Part shown: positions 28,489 to 39,594 of the stretch, piece after piece
Position numbering within the stretch: position 1 is the stretch's first letter
Layout: each line of letters begins with the position of its first letter
DNA from: Cryobacterium cryoconiti
Lineage (GTDB): Bacteria; Actinomycetota; Actinomycetes; Actinomycetales; Microbacteriaceae
NCBI RefSeq assembly: GCF_004403065.1
Contig: NZ_SOHA01000005.1
Span: 478,352 to 542,351 of the forward strand
Reading direction: 5' to 3'
DNA: 64,000 nucleotides
Position numbers and translations under genes: made by a program
The notes under the pieces: model-generated
The model's database searches: none
What the model was told of the DNA's origin: nothing
Seen by the model: the letters and a program-made list of their open reading frames with translations, nothing else

Positions 28489-29402
28489 GAGGCGACCACC
28501 TCCGCCGCCGCTACTCCGCGCCACCAGTCGATTGCCGTCATCTGTGTCTTTCCGGCCGGTTGCACGGTGACGAGCTCGAGCGGCTCGGTCCCCGTTCCAA
28601 CCAGCACTTTCTTGTCGATTTCGCGGATCAGGCCGGCCGGCTGGGCCTCGAAACCCTGGGTCAGGGCAACGGCCTGGAGCTTGAGGCGGGCGTCGCCGAT
28701 CACCGTGAACGCACCGGGTTCGGGGGTGACCCCGCGCACCCGGTTGCGCACCACCCCGGCCGGTTCGGTCCAGTCGATGCGGGCATCCGCCAGGGTCAGC
28801 TTGGGGGCCAGTGTGATCGGGCCGGACTGCGGGACAGCCGACAGACCGCCCGCCTCGAGGGCGTCGATCACCTGCAGCAGCAGGCGCGCGCCGCTGCCGC
28901 TGAGGTCCTGGAGAAGGCTGCCGGCCGTGTCGTCGGAGTCGATGGTCTGCGCGGACTGGGCGAACACCGCACCGGCGTCGAGTTCCGGCACCAGCTGGAA
29001 CACGGCGGCCCCGGTCTGCAGGTCGCCGGCGATCAGCGCATGCTGCACGGGGGCGGCGCCGCGCCAGCGCGGCAGCAGGGAGAAGTGCAGGTTGATCCAG
29101 CCGAGCCGGGGCACCGAGAGGAGCGGCTCGCGCACGAGCCCGCCGTAGGCGACGATGACGCCGAGGTCGGGCTGCAGCGCGGCGATCTGGGCTGTCACAT
29201 CCGCGTCGAGACGGTTGGTCTTGATCAGAGGCAGCCCGCGGTCCGCGGCCGCGCGGGCGAGCGGCGACGGGGTCAGCAGTCGTTTGCGGCCCAGCGGGGC
29301 ATCCGCCCGGCTGATCACGGCCGCGAGGTCGTGGTGGGACTGGGCCAGGGCGACCAGGCTGGGCACGGCCGCCTGGGGCGTGCCGGCGAAGACGAGTTTC
29401 AT
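28485..29402 (-). CDS. fmt: Methionyl-tRNA formyltransferase
   Basis: Formylates initiator Met-tRNA, 305 residues. The N-terminus MKLVFAGTPQAAVPSL and the catalytic segment NLHFSLLPRWRGAAPVQ (Asn, His of the active site) are intact; the C-terminal OB-type domain covers about residues 205-305. It abuts priA (TAA-ATG) and overlaps rsmB by four bases. The peptide deformylase gene often found beside it is absent here. Confidence 0.96.
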   Translation of the reverse strand: MKLVFAGTPQAAVPSLVALAQSHHDLAAVISRADAPLGRKRLLTPSPLARAAADRGLPLIKTNRLDADVTAQIAALQPDLGVIVAYGGLVREPLLSVPRLGWINLHFSLLPRWRGAAPVQHALIAGDLQTGAAVFQLVPELDAGAVFAQSAQTIDSDDTAGSLLQDLSGSGARLLLQVIDALEAGGLSAVPQSGPITLAPKLTLADARIDWTEPAGVVRNRVRGVTPEPGAFTVIGDARLKLQAVALTQGFEAQPAGLIREIDKKVLVGTGTEPLELVTVQPAGKTQMTAIDWWRGVAAAEVVAS

Positions 29403-31490
29403 TTAGAGCAGCTCCGGGTCGTCGAATCGTACTTTGAGTGTAGGCGCGGGGCGGAAGGACGCCCCCTTCGGGCGTCGGCGGCGGGCGGCGTTCCGCACGA
29501 TCGCGGCCTTGAGCGCGCGGGCGACCTCGTCGCCGCTGGCATAGGGCAACCGCACGATCGCGCGCACGAGGGGATCCTCCGTGCCGACCGGACCGAGCAC
29601 GTCGACACCGTCCATCCCGGCGAGGTCCGCCAGGGCGGCCGCGACATCGGCGTCGGTTCCGGTGACGGATGCCGCCCGCACCGCAGGGGGGAACTTGAGC
29701 TGGCGGCGATCGGCCAGCTCGGCTGCGGCGAGCATTTCGGGTTGCCACGAGTTGAGCGCGCGGGCGACGAGCCCGCCCACACCGACCAGCACCACGGCGG
29801 CGCCCGGCGCAGCGAGGGCAGCCGCGTTGCACCACCAGCGCAGGCAGTCCTCCCCCACCCGGAGGGACTCCCGGGCGAGCATCCGTTCGCCGTCGAGCAG
29901 CAGGATGGCCCGGTACCCGCCCGTGGGAATGGGCTCGGCCCCCCGGGTGGCGATCACCAGGGCCGGAGCGTCGCCCAGGTGCTGCAGCGGGTGGTCGCCG
30001 TCGGCGATGATGATGCGCGCGCCGGGGAATGCCCGGCCGAGTTCTTCGGCGGTGCGCCCGGTGCCGAGGGTGACCACCCGGAGGGCGCGCCCCTCGCAGT
30101 GCGTGCAACTCCAGTTCGCGGCCAGGGCCCCGCACCAGCGGCACGACGGGGTCGAGTTCTTGGACGCCAGGGCGAGCGGACCCTGGCAGGTGGTGCAGCG
30201 GGCTGCCTTCTTGCAGCTCTGGCAGGCGAGCATCGGCGCGTATCCCGGGCTGGCGACCTGCACCAGGACGGGGCCGTGGCCGAGCGCCTCCTTGGCGGCC
30301 CGCCACGCGGCCGTCGGGATGCGCGCGGCGCGGGCCTGCTGGTCGGGCTCGGACTGGAAATCGGTGGGGATCACCCGCGGATGCCGGCTCTTCGCGGGAT
30401 GCACCGCCGTGAGCCAACCCAGTTCGACCAGCCGCTGAACCTCGACCGTTCGCGAGTGGCCGAGGAAGACCAGGGCACAGCCCGATTGGCCCTGGCGCAC
30501 CAGCGCCGCGTCGCGGGAGTGCACGTAGGGGCTGAGCGGTTCACCCTGCAGCGGGTCGCCGTCGTCGAAGAGCGCGATCAGACCCAGGTTCGCCGCCGGC
30601 GCGTACACGGCCGAACGGTTGCCGAGAATGATCCGCGGCTCGGGGCCGAGCGCCGCCAGGAAGGCCCGGTAGCGGTCCGGGTTCGGCTGGCGCGCATCGA
30701 CGCGGCTGACCGAGCCGGCCGGGGCGAGCAGGTCGAGGGCGGCCTGCAGCTGGTCCTGGTCGCGGTAGTCGGGCACGACCAGGATGGCGCTCTGCCCGGC
30801 GGCCAGGCCGGCCACCGCGAGTTCGGCCAGGGTCAGCGCCCAGTGCCCGATCGTCTGCCCGTCGGGCAGCAGCTGCAGTGCGGGCACCGCTGCGACGCAG
30901 AGCCGAGCGTGAGTCTCGACGGCCGTGTCCAGGGTGCCGGCCGGGTAGTCGGCCAGGGCCCGCGCCGCCCGCGCCCCCGGCGTCGCCGGGTCGGCAGGGC
31001 CGGTGGGTGCCAGGGATGCCACGGCTGACCCGGCCGGCGTCCCGTCGGCCGGCCCGTCGGCATCCGTGGCCCGCGCCGCCAGCCAGGCCTTCTCCACCCG
31101 CACCTGGCGTGGGGGCACGGCGAGACGGATGACGTCGCTCGCGTTCCCGGAGGCCCGGTCGGCCACCCGGCGGGCAAGCTCCCAGACCTCGGGCGTGAGC
31201 ACCTGGGCGGCGGAGACCACACTCTCGATCGGGCTGAGCGCGCCTCGGAAGTCGCTGCCCGCGTCGAGGCCGGGCAGCGCCTCCGGGTCTGCGGCCGGTG
31301 CGGACGGCTCAAGGACCTCGATCAGGTACCCGTCGGCCACCCGGCCGGCCGAGCGCAGCGGAACCCGCACCCGTACTCCGGGCAGGGCGATGGCAGAAAG
31401 CTCGGCGGGGATGCTGTAATCGAACAGGTGGTCCAGCTGCGGCAGCGGCGAGTCGATCAGCACCCGGGCCACGGGGCCTGGGCGGGTCAT
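29403..31490 (-). CDS. priA: Primosomal protein N', degenerate PriA lacking helicase motifs
   Basis: A 695-residue PriA homologue for replication restart. The N-terminal 3'-DNA binding domain (LPQLDHLFDYSIP) and the eight zinc-binding cysteines (CQSCKKAARCTTC, CRWCGALAANWSCTHC) are kept. There is no Walker A GxxGSGKT, and the DEEH box is replaced by LFDDGDP, so ATP-driven unwinding is not expected. Loss of helicase motifs is known in actinobacterial PriA proteins. It lies between metK and fmt on the same strand. Confidence 0.9.
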   Translation of the reverse strand: MTRPGPVARVLIDSPLPQLDHLFDYSIPAELSAIALPGVRVRVPLRSAGRVADGYLIEVLEPSAPAADPEALPGLDAGSDFRGALSPIESVVSAAQVLTPEVWELARRVADRASGNASDVIRLAVPPRQVRVEKAWLAARATDADGPADGTPAGSAVASLAPTGPADPATPGARAARALADYPAGTLDTAVETHARLCVAAVPALQLLPDGQTIGHWALTLAELAVAGLAAGQSAILVVPDYRDQDQLQAALDLLAPAGSVSRVDARQPNPDRYRAFLAALGPEPRIILGNRSAVYAPAANLGLIALFDDGDPLQGEPLSPYVHSRDAALVRQGQSGCALVFLGHSRTVEVQRLVELGWLTAVHPAKSRHPRVIPTDFQSEPDQQARAARIPTAAWRAAKEALGHGPVLVQVASPGYAPMLACQSCKKAARCTTCQGPLALASKNSTPSCRWCGALAANWSCTHCEGRALRVVTLGTGRTAEELGRAFPGARIIIADGDHPLQHLGDAPALVIATRGAEPIPTGGYRAILLLDGERMLARESLRVGEDCLRWWCNAAALAAPGAAVVLVGVGGLVARALNSWQPEMLAAAELADRRQLKFPPAVRAASVTGTDADVAAALADLAGMDGVDVLGPVGTEDPLVRAIVRLPYASGDEVARALKAAIVRNAARRRRPKGASFRPAPTLKVRFDDPELL

Positions 31491-31502
31491 CGACGGCGCG
31501 CC

Positions 31503-31543
31503 TGCCGGGTCACAGCGTGTGCCGGGTCACAGCGTGTGCCGGT

Positions 31544-31546
<3 letters not shown>
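31503..31546. repeat. 17-base tandem repeat between metK and priA
   Basis: Two perfect copies of TGCCGGGTCACAGCGTG (31503-31519, 31520-31536) and a partial third that includes the last bases of metK. It fills the whole gap in front of the priA start. No function is evident. Confidence 0.9.
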
Positions 31547-32737
<1,191 letters not shown>

Positions 32738-32860
32738 CTGGCCCGTCTCTGTTGGTGAACAACGTGTTGAAGAAATGAACGTGCAAAAGAATGGGACCGG
32801 CCTCAGAACGCAACCGGACGGCCGCGTGACCTCGACGGTCCAGGGCGTAAGCGCAGAGAA

Positions 32861-32900
32861 CCGGACACCGGTGATCGGCAAACCGGCACCGGATGTCCGG
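32861..32900 (-). terminator. Strong hairpin after coaBC, likely terminator
   Basis: CCGGACACCGGTG pairs with CACCGGATGTCCGG with a single bulged base and a 13-base loop, seven bases past the coaBC stop. There is no U tract (TTCTCTG follows), as is frequent in actinomycetes. It would separate coaBC from metK. Confidence 0.65.
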
Positions 32901-32906
32901 GGCGGC

Positions 32907-34133
32907 TCAGACGATCAGGTCAAGGATGCGCTCCGCCACCGACAATTTGCTCCCGGAGGCCTCACACACTATATCTCCGCGGCGATCCAGCACCGTGATC
33001 TCGTTACGGTCCGAGGCAAACCCCTCGGTCCAGCCCACCCGGTTGAGCACCAGGAAGTCGCAGCCCTTGCGGGCCATTTTTGTGCGTCCGAGCGCAAGCA
33101 GCCGGTCCGCATCCGGTTCCGTCTCTGCGGCGAAGCCGATCAGCAGCCGGCCCGGCCGCCCTGCTGCGGCGAGCCCGGCGAGGATATCGGGGTTGCGGGT
33201 CAGCTCAAGCAGGAGGGAGTCTCCGGTGTCGTCCTTTTTGATCTTGTCGGCGCGCACCGCTGCCGGCCGATAGTCCGCGACCGCTGCCGCCATGATCACG
33301 ACGTCAGCGTGCGCGGCGGCATCCGTGACCGCCGCGTCGAGTTCCAGCGCGGTGCCCACACGCCGCACGTCGGCCGACGCGGGAGCGGGAACCTCCAGGT
33401 TCGCGGCGATCAGGGTCACCCAGGCCCCCCGGGCCAGCGCGGCCTGGGCCAGGGCCACACCCTGCTTTCCACTGGACCGGTTGCCGAGAAAGCGCACGGG
33501 GTCGAGGGGTTCACGGGTGCCGCCCGCCGTGATCACGACGTGCTTGCCGGCCAGATCCCGGCGCGGATCGCCACGGCGCCCCGCCGTTCGATCAGCCGCG
33601 TCGAGGGCGGCGAGAGCGGCGACGACGATGCTGTCGGGCTCTTCCATCCGGCCTGCCCCCGTGTCGGAGCCGGTCAGCTGGCCGACGCCCGGACCCACGA
33701 CGATGACGCCGCGGGAGCGCAGGGTGGCCACATTGGCCACCGTGGCCGCGTTGTTCCACATCTCCGTGTGCATGGCCGGAGCGATCACGAGCGGGGCGGT
33801 GCTGGCCAGGATGGTGTTGCCGAGCAGGTCGTCGGCAAGGCCGGCCGCAAGCTTCGCGATGGTGTTCGCCGTGGCCGGGGCCACCACGATGAGGTCGGCG
33901 GATTGGCCGATGGCCACGTGCCGCACCTCGGCGACGCCCTCGTAGAGGTCCGTGTGCACGGGGTTGCGGGAGATGGCCTCCAGGGTGGGCTTGCCCACGA
34001 AGCGCAGGGCGGCGGCCGTGGCCACGACGTGCACGGTGTCGCCGCGCAGCACGAAAGCGCGCACGACGTTGACGGCCTTATAGGCGGCGATGCCGCCGGT
34101 TATCCCGACGACGATCGTACGACCTGACGACAT
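32907..34133 (-). CDS. coaBC: Bifunctional phosphopantothenoylcysteine synthetase/decarboxylase
   Basis: Two steps of coenzyme A synthesis in one 408-residue protein. The N-terminal FMN-dependent decarboxylase (about 1-185) shows [30 protein letters not shown] and PAMHTEMW (His in place of the Asn seen in enterobacteria). The C-terminal CTP-dependent synthetase shows [15 protein letters not shown] and [11 protein letters not shown]. Next to rpoZ and gmk, a conserved order. Confidence 0.96.
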   Translation of the reverse strand: MSSGRTIVVGITGGIAAYKAVNVVRAFVLRGDTVHVVATAAALRFVGKPTLEAISRNPVHTDLYEGVAEVRHVAIGQSADLIVVAPATANTIAKLAAGLADDLLGNTILASTAPLVIAPAMHTEMWNNAATVANVATLRSRGVIVVGPGVGQLTGSDTGAGRMEEPDSIVVAALAALDAADRTAGRRGDPRRDLAGKHVVITAGGTREPLDPVRFLGNRSSGKQGVALAQAALARGAWVTLIAANLEVPAPASADVRRVGTALELDAAVTDAAAHADVVIMAAAVADYRPAAVRADKIKKDDTGDSLLLELTRNPDILAGLAAAGRPGRLLIGFAAETEPDADRLLALGRTKMARKGCDFLVLNRVGWTEGFASDRNEITVLDRRGDIVCEASGSKLSVAERILDLIV

Positions 34134-34154
34134 CCTGCGCGCTTGGTGGGAGCG

Positions 34155-34412
34155 TTACTCGACGATGGGGCGGGAAACGAGCTTGTCCTCGTTGATCTCG
34201 CGCAGCGCGACGGACAGCGGCTTGTCGTCGACGGTCGAGTCGACGAGCGGGCCGACGTTGTCGAACAGGCTGCCCTCGTGGAGGTCGGCGTAGTAGTCGT
34301 TGATCTGACGGGCGCGCTTGGAGGCGAAGACCACGAGGGCGTACTTGGAGTCGACCTTGGTCAGCAGGTCGTCGATGGGCGGGTCGATGATGCCAGTGAG
34401 CTTGGTAGCCAT
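34155..34412 (-). CDS. rpoZ: RNA polymerase omega subunit
   Basis: An 85-residue subunit that helps assemble RNA polymerase. The family core [16 protein letters not shown] and the C-terminal [11 protein letters not shown] are present. The ATG at 34412 (MATKLTGII) has AAGGAG eight bases upstream; the GTG three codons earlier is too near that site. It lies between gmk and coaBC, the standard actinobacterial order. Confidence 0.96.
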   Translation of the reverse strand: MATKLTGIIDPPIDDLLTKVDSKYALVVFASKRARQINDYYADLHEGSLFDNVGPLVDSTVDDKPLSVALREINEDKLVSRPIVE

Positions 34413-34473
34413 TGGTGTCACTCCTTCAGAGCGGTTTGTGCTGCGGAACGCGCAGAATCACGGAAAACGGGCG

Positions 34474-35394
34474 CTACGGCAGCAACGGCGCCGTACGCAG
34501 ATTCATCAAGTCTACGACCTCGCGCGCGGCTTCGCCCACGTCGTGGTTCACGACCCGGTGATCGAACTCCCCCTGAGCCGCCAATTCGAGTTTGGCGGTC
34601 TCGAGTCGCCGGGCCTGTTCGGCGGGTGTCTCGGTGCCCCGTCCGATCAGGCGGCGCACCAGTTCGTCCCAGCTCGGCGGGAGCAGGAAGACCAGTCTCG
34701 CCTCCGGCATGGCCCGGCGCACGGCCCGGGCACCCTGGATGTCGATCTCGAGAAGCACACTGTGGCCCTGGGCCAGCGCCTCCGCGACCGGACCCCGCGG
34801 CGTGCCGTAGCGGGAGGCGTTGTGCACGGTCGCCCATTCGAGCAGTTCTTCGGTCTCGACCATCCGGTCGAACTCGGCGTCGTCGACGAAGAAGTAGCTC
34901 ACGCCTTCGGTCTCCCCCGGGCGAGGCGCACGCGTCGTGGCCGACACGGACAGGTGCACGTCGGGGTAATGCTGACGGATGTACGCGGCGACGGTCCCCT
35001 TGCCGACCGCGGTCGGCCCGGCGAGCACGACGAGCTTCGCGGAGGAATCCCTGCGCCGGGACATGGTGCGCTCGGTGAGAAAATCTCGCAGCCGATCGCG
35101 CTGGTGCTTGCCCAGACCCCCCAGACGCTTCGAGGGCGAAATCTCGAGCTTGTCCATGATGCGGTGCATCTTGGTGACGCCGATCGCCGGAATGCTGATC
35201 AGGAACTCGGTCACGCGCAGGCGCCCTTCGACGCCTTCCGGACTCTCGGTCGCCGCGGAAAGCACCTCGAGTGCCGTGCGTTTTCCATGGGCGATCTGGC
35301 CTTTGACAGCGGCGCGGGCGCGGCGGGCCGCCACGGCGGCGCGCGAGGCGGCAACCCGATCGACGTCGGGCGGGGTAGGGCGATTCTCAGCCAC
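34474..35394 (-). CDS. gmk: Guanylate kinase fused to an N-terminal mIHF domain
   Basis: GMP + ATP to GDP + ADP. The kinase domain is at about residues 118-306 with P-loop GPTAVGKGT (126-134) and SVSATTRAPRPGE. Ahead of it, residues about 10-110 form a complete actinobacterial integration host factor-like domain: RRARAAVK, then SIPAIGVTKMHRIMDKL and RLGGLGKHQRDRL, the DNA-binding helix-two-turn-helix region. In mycobacteria these are separate neighbouring genes (mihF, gmk). The start GTG 35394 has AGGAG six bases before it and overlaps the pyrF stop by eight bases (GTGGCTGA). A TTG start six codons earlier is less likely. Confidence 0.9.
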   Translation of the reverse strand: MAENRPTPPDVDRVAASRAAVAARRARAAVKGQIAHGKRTALEVLSAATESPEGVEGRLRVTEFLISIPAIGVTKMHRIMDKLEISPSKRLGGLGKHQRDRLRDFLTERTMSRRRDSSAKLVVLAGPTAVGKGTVAAYIRQHYPDVHLSVSATTRAPRPGETEGVSYFFVDDAEFDRMVETEELLEWATVHNASRYGTPRGPVAEALAQGHSVLLEIDIQGARAVRRAMPEARLVFLLPPSWDELVRRLIGRGTETPAEQARRLETAKLELAAQGEFDHRVVNHDVGEAAREVVDLMNLRTAPLLP

Positions 35395-36310
35395 GGGCAG
35401 CTCCTGCTTCAACTACTCGGCGCGCAATCGCCTGTCTGATTCGGTCGGGGCCGGCCGATAAAACGCTGCGCGATTCACTCACGATAACGCCTTGAGCGTA
35501 CCCCCCGTACAAGTTCCTCAGATCGGAGACCTGCGCGCCCTGGTGGCCGAAGCCGGGGGCGAGTATGGGGGTGAGCCCCCGGGCGGGCGCCTCGGCGAGG
35601 TCGATGCCGAACGTGGCCAGGTCGAGCGTGGCGCCGAGGACGACACCGAACGAGCCGATCGAGCCGGTCGAGCCGACTCCGTTCCGTGCATTCCGTGCGC
35701 TGACGGCGTCGAAGACCGCCCCGGCGACGGTGTGACCGGCCTGGGTGCCCTCGGCGACTACGGCGCGCTGGAACGCCGCCGCTTCGGGGTTGGACGTGGC
35801 GGCCAACAGGAAGAGACCCTTCCCGGTCTGACCGGCCAGGGCGAACACCGGTTCGAGCGATCCGACGCCCATGTAGGCGTTCACGGTCATGGCGTCGACC
35901 TCGAGGGCCGAACCCGGACTCAGCCAGGCCTGCCCGTAGGCCTCCGCGCTGGTGCCGAGGTCGCCGCGCTTGACGTCGGCGATCGAGAGCAGTCCGGCCG
36001 CACGCGCATCCGTGAGCACCCGTTCGAGGGCCACGTACCCCGCGGACCCGAAACGCTCGTAGAAGGCCACCTGGGGCTTCACCAGGCCGACCTGACCGGC
36101 GGCCGCGGCCACAACCTGACGCCCGAAGGATTCGGCGCCCGCGGCGGTGTCGGGCAGACCCCAGTCGCGAAGGAGCCAGGCGTGCGGGTCGATGCCCACG
36201 CATACCGGCCCCCGCAGGTCGAAGGCACGGCCGAGCCGGTCGCCGAAGGACGGTGTTTCGAGCGGGTCGACCGGACTGGTCGACCCGCTCGGTTCGGGTG
36301 CGTGGGTCAC
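35387..36310 (-). CDS. pyrF: Orotidine 5'-phosphate decarboxylase, type 2
   Basis: Last step of UMP synthesis, 307 residues. The type 2 family is shown by CVGIDPH near the N-terminus, [11 protein letters not shown] and the catalytic [11 protein letters not shown] start overlapping carB by four bases (GTGA); the end overlaps gmk by eight. The Ser/Thr/Gly-rich loop [10 protein letters not shown] is coded by short near-repeats. Part of the pyr operon. Confidence 0.95.
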   Translation of the reverse strand: MTHAPEPSGSTSPVDPLETPSFGDRLGRAFDLRGPVCVGIDPHAWLLRDWGLPDTAAGAESFGRQVVAAAAGQVGLVKPQVAFYERFGSAGYVALERVLTDARAAGLLSIADVKRGDLGTSAEAYGQAWLSPGSALEVDAMTVNAYMGVGSLEPVFALAGQTGKGLFLLAATSNPEAAAFQRAVVAEGTQAGHTVAGAVFDAVSARNARNGVGSTGSIGSFGVVLGATLDLATFGIDLAEAPARGLTPILAPGFGHQGAQVSDLRNLYGGYAQGVIVSESRSVLSAGPDRIRQAIARRVVEAGAARG

Positions 36311-39300
36311 AGCGCCGCGGTGCGGGTGAGCGCGTATTCCTGCAGCGATGTCACCTCGAAGCCGCCACGGATGGCGTCGATCGAAGCCACCGCGGCGCTC
36401 AGTTCGGCAATGGTCGTGAACAGCGGGAGGTCAGCGGCCACCGCGGCCGCGCGAATCTCATAGCCGTCGGCCCGGGCGGTGCGCCCGCCCGGCGTGTTGA
36501 TCACGATCTGCACCTCTTCGCGGCGGATCAGCTCGACGATCGAGACGTCGGCCTCGTCGGCCTTCTCACTGAACTTGGTCACAATGCCGGCGCGGATGCC
36601 GTTCCGCTGCAACACCTCGGCGGTCCCCTCCGTGGCGGTGATCGTGTAGCCCAGCTGCTGGAGTCGCAGCATCGGCAGGATGATCGCGCGCTTGTCCCGG
36701 TCCGAGACGGACACGAAGACGGTGCCGGTGAGCGGGATTCCGCCGTAGGCGGCGAGCTGGCTCTTGGCGAAGGCACGGGGGAAGTCACGGTCGATGCCCA
36801 TGACCTCGCCCGTCGAGCGCATCTCCGGGCCGAGCACGGAATCCACGACGAGGCCCTCAGGTGTCCGGAACCGGTTGAACGGCAGTACGGCTTCCTTCAC
36901 GGCGACCGGGGCGTCCATCGGCACCCGCGAGCCGTCGATCAGGGGCAGCTTGCCCTCGGCCTTGAGCTCGGCGATGGTCTTGCCGACCATGATCAGCGCG
37001 GCGGCCTTGGCCAGGGTGATGCCGAGCGCCTTGGCCACGAACGGCACCGTGCGCGAGGCGCGCGGGTTCGCTTCGAGCACGTAGAGCACGCCCGCGCCGA
37101 TGGCGAACTGCACGTTGAGCAGTCCACGCACACCGATGCCGCGGGCGATGCCGAGCGTCGCCTCCCGGACCCGGTCGATCTCCGCACGGCCGAGAGTCAC
37201 CGGCGGCAGCGTGCAACTCGAGTCGCCGGAGTGGATCCCGGCTTCCTCGATGTGCTCCATCACGCCGCCGATGTAGAGCTCGGTGCCGTCGAAGATGGCA
37301 TCCACGTCGATCTCGATGGCGTCGTCGAGGAACCGGTCCACCAGCAGCGGATGCGACGGGCCGATGATGCCCTGCCCGGCCATCCGGGTGAAGTAGTCGG
37401 CCAGCGACGCGGAGTCGTAGACGATCTCCATGCCGCGGCCGCCGAGTACGTAGCTCGGGCGTACGAGCACGGGGTAGCCGATCTCCTCGGCCACCACGAC
37501 GGCACCGGCGTAGTCGGTGGCGACGCCGTTGCGGGGTGCGAGCAGGCCCGCCTGGTCGAGAATGCCGGAGAACAGCCCGCGCTCCTCCGCCAGGTCGATG
37601 GCCGTCGGGCTGGTCCCCAGGATCGGGATCCCCTCGGCCTCGAGGCCCTTGGCGAGACCCAGCGCGGTCTGGCCGCCGAGCTGCACGACCACGCCGACGA
37701 GCTCGCCGCTCTGGCTCTCGGCGTGGATCACCTCGAGCACGTCCTCGAGGGTGAGCGGCTCGAAGTAGAGCCGGTCGGAGGTGTCGTAGTCGGTCGAGAC
37801 CGTCTCCGGGTTGCAGTTGATCATGATGGTCTCGTAGCCGGCCTCGGAGAGGGCGAACGAGGCGTGCACGCAGGAGTAGTCGAACTCGACGCCCTGGCCG
37901 ATCCGGTTGGGGCCGGAGCCGAGGATGACGACCTTCTTGCGGTCGCTGGCCACGACCTCGGTCTCCTGGTCGTAGCTGGAGTAGTGGTACGGGGTGAGCG
38001 CGGGGAACTCCCCCGCGCACGTGTCGACGGTCTTGAAGACCGGGCGCACGCCGAGGATGTGGCGCACCTTGCGCACATCCGCTTCGCCGAAGCCGCGCAG
38101 CTCGCCGATCTGGGCGTCGGAGAAGCCGTGATCCTTGGCGGTGCGGAGGATGTCGGTGTCGAGACGCTCGGCGGCAGCGATTTCAACGGCGATCTCGTTG
38201 ATCAGGACAATCTGGTCGATGAACCACGGGTCGATCTTGGTGGCTTCGAAGACCTGCTCGATCGAAGCGCCCTTGCGGAGTGCCTGCTGCACCGTGACGA
38301 TGCGGCCGTCGGTGGGGATCTCGGCGACCGTGAGCAGTTCCTCGACGGACCGGGCTTCGGCACCCCAGTGGAAGGACGATCCGCGCTTCTCAAGCGAGCG
38401 GAGCGCCTTCTGCAGCGCGGAGGCGTAGCTGCGGCCGATGGCCATCGCCTCGCCCACGGACTTCATGGTGGTGGTCAGGCGCTGGTCGGCGGCGGGGAAC
38501 TTCTCGAACGCGAACCGGGGAACCTTGACCACGACGTAGTCGAGGGTGGGCTCGAAGCTGGCCGGGGTGACACCGGTGATGTCGTTCGGGATCTCGTCGA
38601 GCCGATAGCCGAGCGCGAGCTTCGCGGCGATCTTGGCGATCGGGAAGCCGGTCGCCTTGCTCGCGAGGGCGGAGGAGCGGGAGACGCGCGGGTTCATCTC
38701 GATCACGATGATGCGGCCGTCGGCCGGGTTGATTGCGAACTGGATGTTGCAGCCGCCGGTGTCCACGCCGACGGCGCGGATGATGTCGATGCTGATGTCG
38801 CGCAGCTTCTGGTACTCGCGGTCGGTCAGGGTCAGCGCCGGGGCGACCGTGATCGAGTCCCCGGTGTGCACGCCGACCGGGTCGACGTTCTCGATGGAGC
38901 AGACGACGACCGTGTTGTCGGCCGTGTCGCGCATCATCTCGAGCTCGTACTCCTTCCAGCCGAGGATGGATTCCTCGAGCAGGACCTCGCTGGTGGGGCT
39001 CTGGTGCAGCCCGTCGCCGACGATGCGGCGGAGTTCCGCCTCGGTGTAGGCGAAGCCGGAGCCGAGGCCGCCCATGGTGAAGGAGGGGCGGACCACGAGC
39101 GGGTAGCCGAGGTCGCCTGCGAAGCCGACTGCCTCCTCGACCGTGCGGGCGATGAAGGACCGGGCGACGCCGGCGCCCGCATCGAGCACCAGCTGCTTGA
39201 AGATCTGGCGGTCCTCGCCCTTCTGGATGGCGTCGAAGGAGGCGCCGATGAGTTCGACGTCGTACTTGACCAGGATTCCGCGCTCGTGCAGCGCGATGGC

Positions 39301-39594
39301 CGCGTTCAGCGCGGTCTGGCCGCCGAGGGTCGGCAGGATCGCGTCGGGGCGTTCCTTCTTGATGATCGTCTCGAGGATTTCCGGGGTGATCGGCTCGATG
39401 TACGTCGCATCGGCGAAGTCGGGGTCGGTCATGATCGTGGCCGGGTTGGAGTTGACCAGGATGACCCGCACGCCCTCGGCCCGCAGCACACGGCAGGCCT
39501 GGGTGCCGGAATAGTCGAACTCGCAGGCCTGGCCGATCACGATCGGACCCGATCCGATGACGAGAACGCTGTTGATGTCGTCGCGCTTGGGCAT
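36307..39594 (-). CDS. carB: Carbamoyl-phosphate synthase large subunit
   Basis: Makes carbamoyl phosphate for pyrimidines and arginine, 1095 residues. Two homologous ATP-grasp halves are seen (N-terminal [17 protein letters not shown]-terminal [16 protein letters not shown]), each with its ATP-grasp core, and a C-terminal MGS-like allosteric domain ([15 protein letters not shown] onward). ATG start overlaps the carA stop by one base (TAATG). Length is normal. Confidence 0.97.
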   Translation of the reverse strand: MPKRDDINSVLVIGSGPIVIGQACEFDYSGTQACRVLRAEGVRVILVNSNPATIMTDPDFADATYIEPITPEILETIIKKERPDAILPTLGGQTALNAAIALHERGILVKYDVELIGASFDAIQKGEDRQIFKQLVLDAGAGVARSFIARTVEEAVGFAGDLGYPLVVRPSFTMGGLGSGFAYTEAELRRIVGDGLHQSPTSEVLLEESILGWKEYELEMMRDTADNTVVVCSIENVDPVGVHTGDSITVAPALTLTDREYQKLRDISIDIIRAVGVDTGGCNIQFAINPADGRIIVIEMNPRVSRSSALASKATGFPIAKIAAKLALGYRLDEIPNDITGVTPASFEPTLDYVVVKVPRFAFEKFPAADQRLTTTMKSVGEAMAIGRSYASALQKALRSLEKRGSSFHWGAEARSVEELLTVAEIPTDGRIVTVQQALRKGASIEQVFEATKIDPWFIDQIVLINEIAVEIAAAERLDTDILRTAKDHGFSDAQIGELRGFGEADVRKVRHILGVRPVFKTVDTCAGEFPALTPYHYSSYDQETEVVASDRKKVVILGSGPNRIGQGVEFDYSCVHASFALSEAGYETIMINCNPETVSTDYDTSDRLYFEPLTLEDVLEVIHAESQSGELVGVVVQLGGQTALGLAKGLEAEGIPILGTSPTAIDLAEERGLFSGILDQAGLLAPRNGVATDYAGAVVVAEEIGYPVLVRPSYVLGGRGMEIVYDSASLADYFTRMAGQGIIGPSHPLLVDRFLDDAIEIDVDAIFDGTELYIGGVMEHIEEAGIHSGDSSCTLPPVTLGRAEIDRVREATLGIARGIGVRGLLNVQFAIGAGVLYVLEANPRASRTVPFVAKALGITLAKAAALIMVGKTIAELKAEGKLPLIDGSRVPMDAPVAVKEAVLPFNRFRTPEGLVVDSVLGPEMRSTGEVMGIDRDFPRAFAKSQLAAYGGIPLTGTVFVSVSDRDKRAIILPMLRLQQLGYTITATEGTAEVLQRNGIRAGIVTKFSEKADEADVSIVELIRREEVQIVINTPGGRTARADGYEIRAAAVAADLPLFTTIAELSAAVASIDAIRGGFEVTSLQEYALTRTAAL

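Noticed and set aside
28489-30417. Apparent N-terminal extension of rsmB covering fmt and part of priA
   Set aside because: Arg/Pro/Gly-rich out-of-frame sequence; RsmB starts properly at 28488 with a 4-base overlap to fmt.
32738-32860. SAM riboswitch before metK
   Set aside because: No conserved SAM riboswitch core could be recognised; the only strong stem is the terminator after coaBC.
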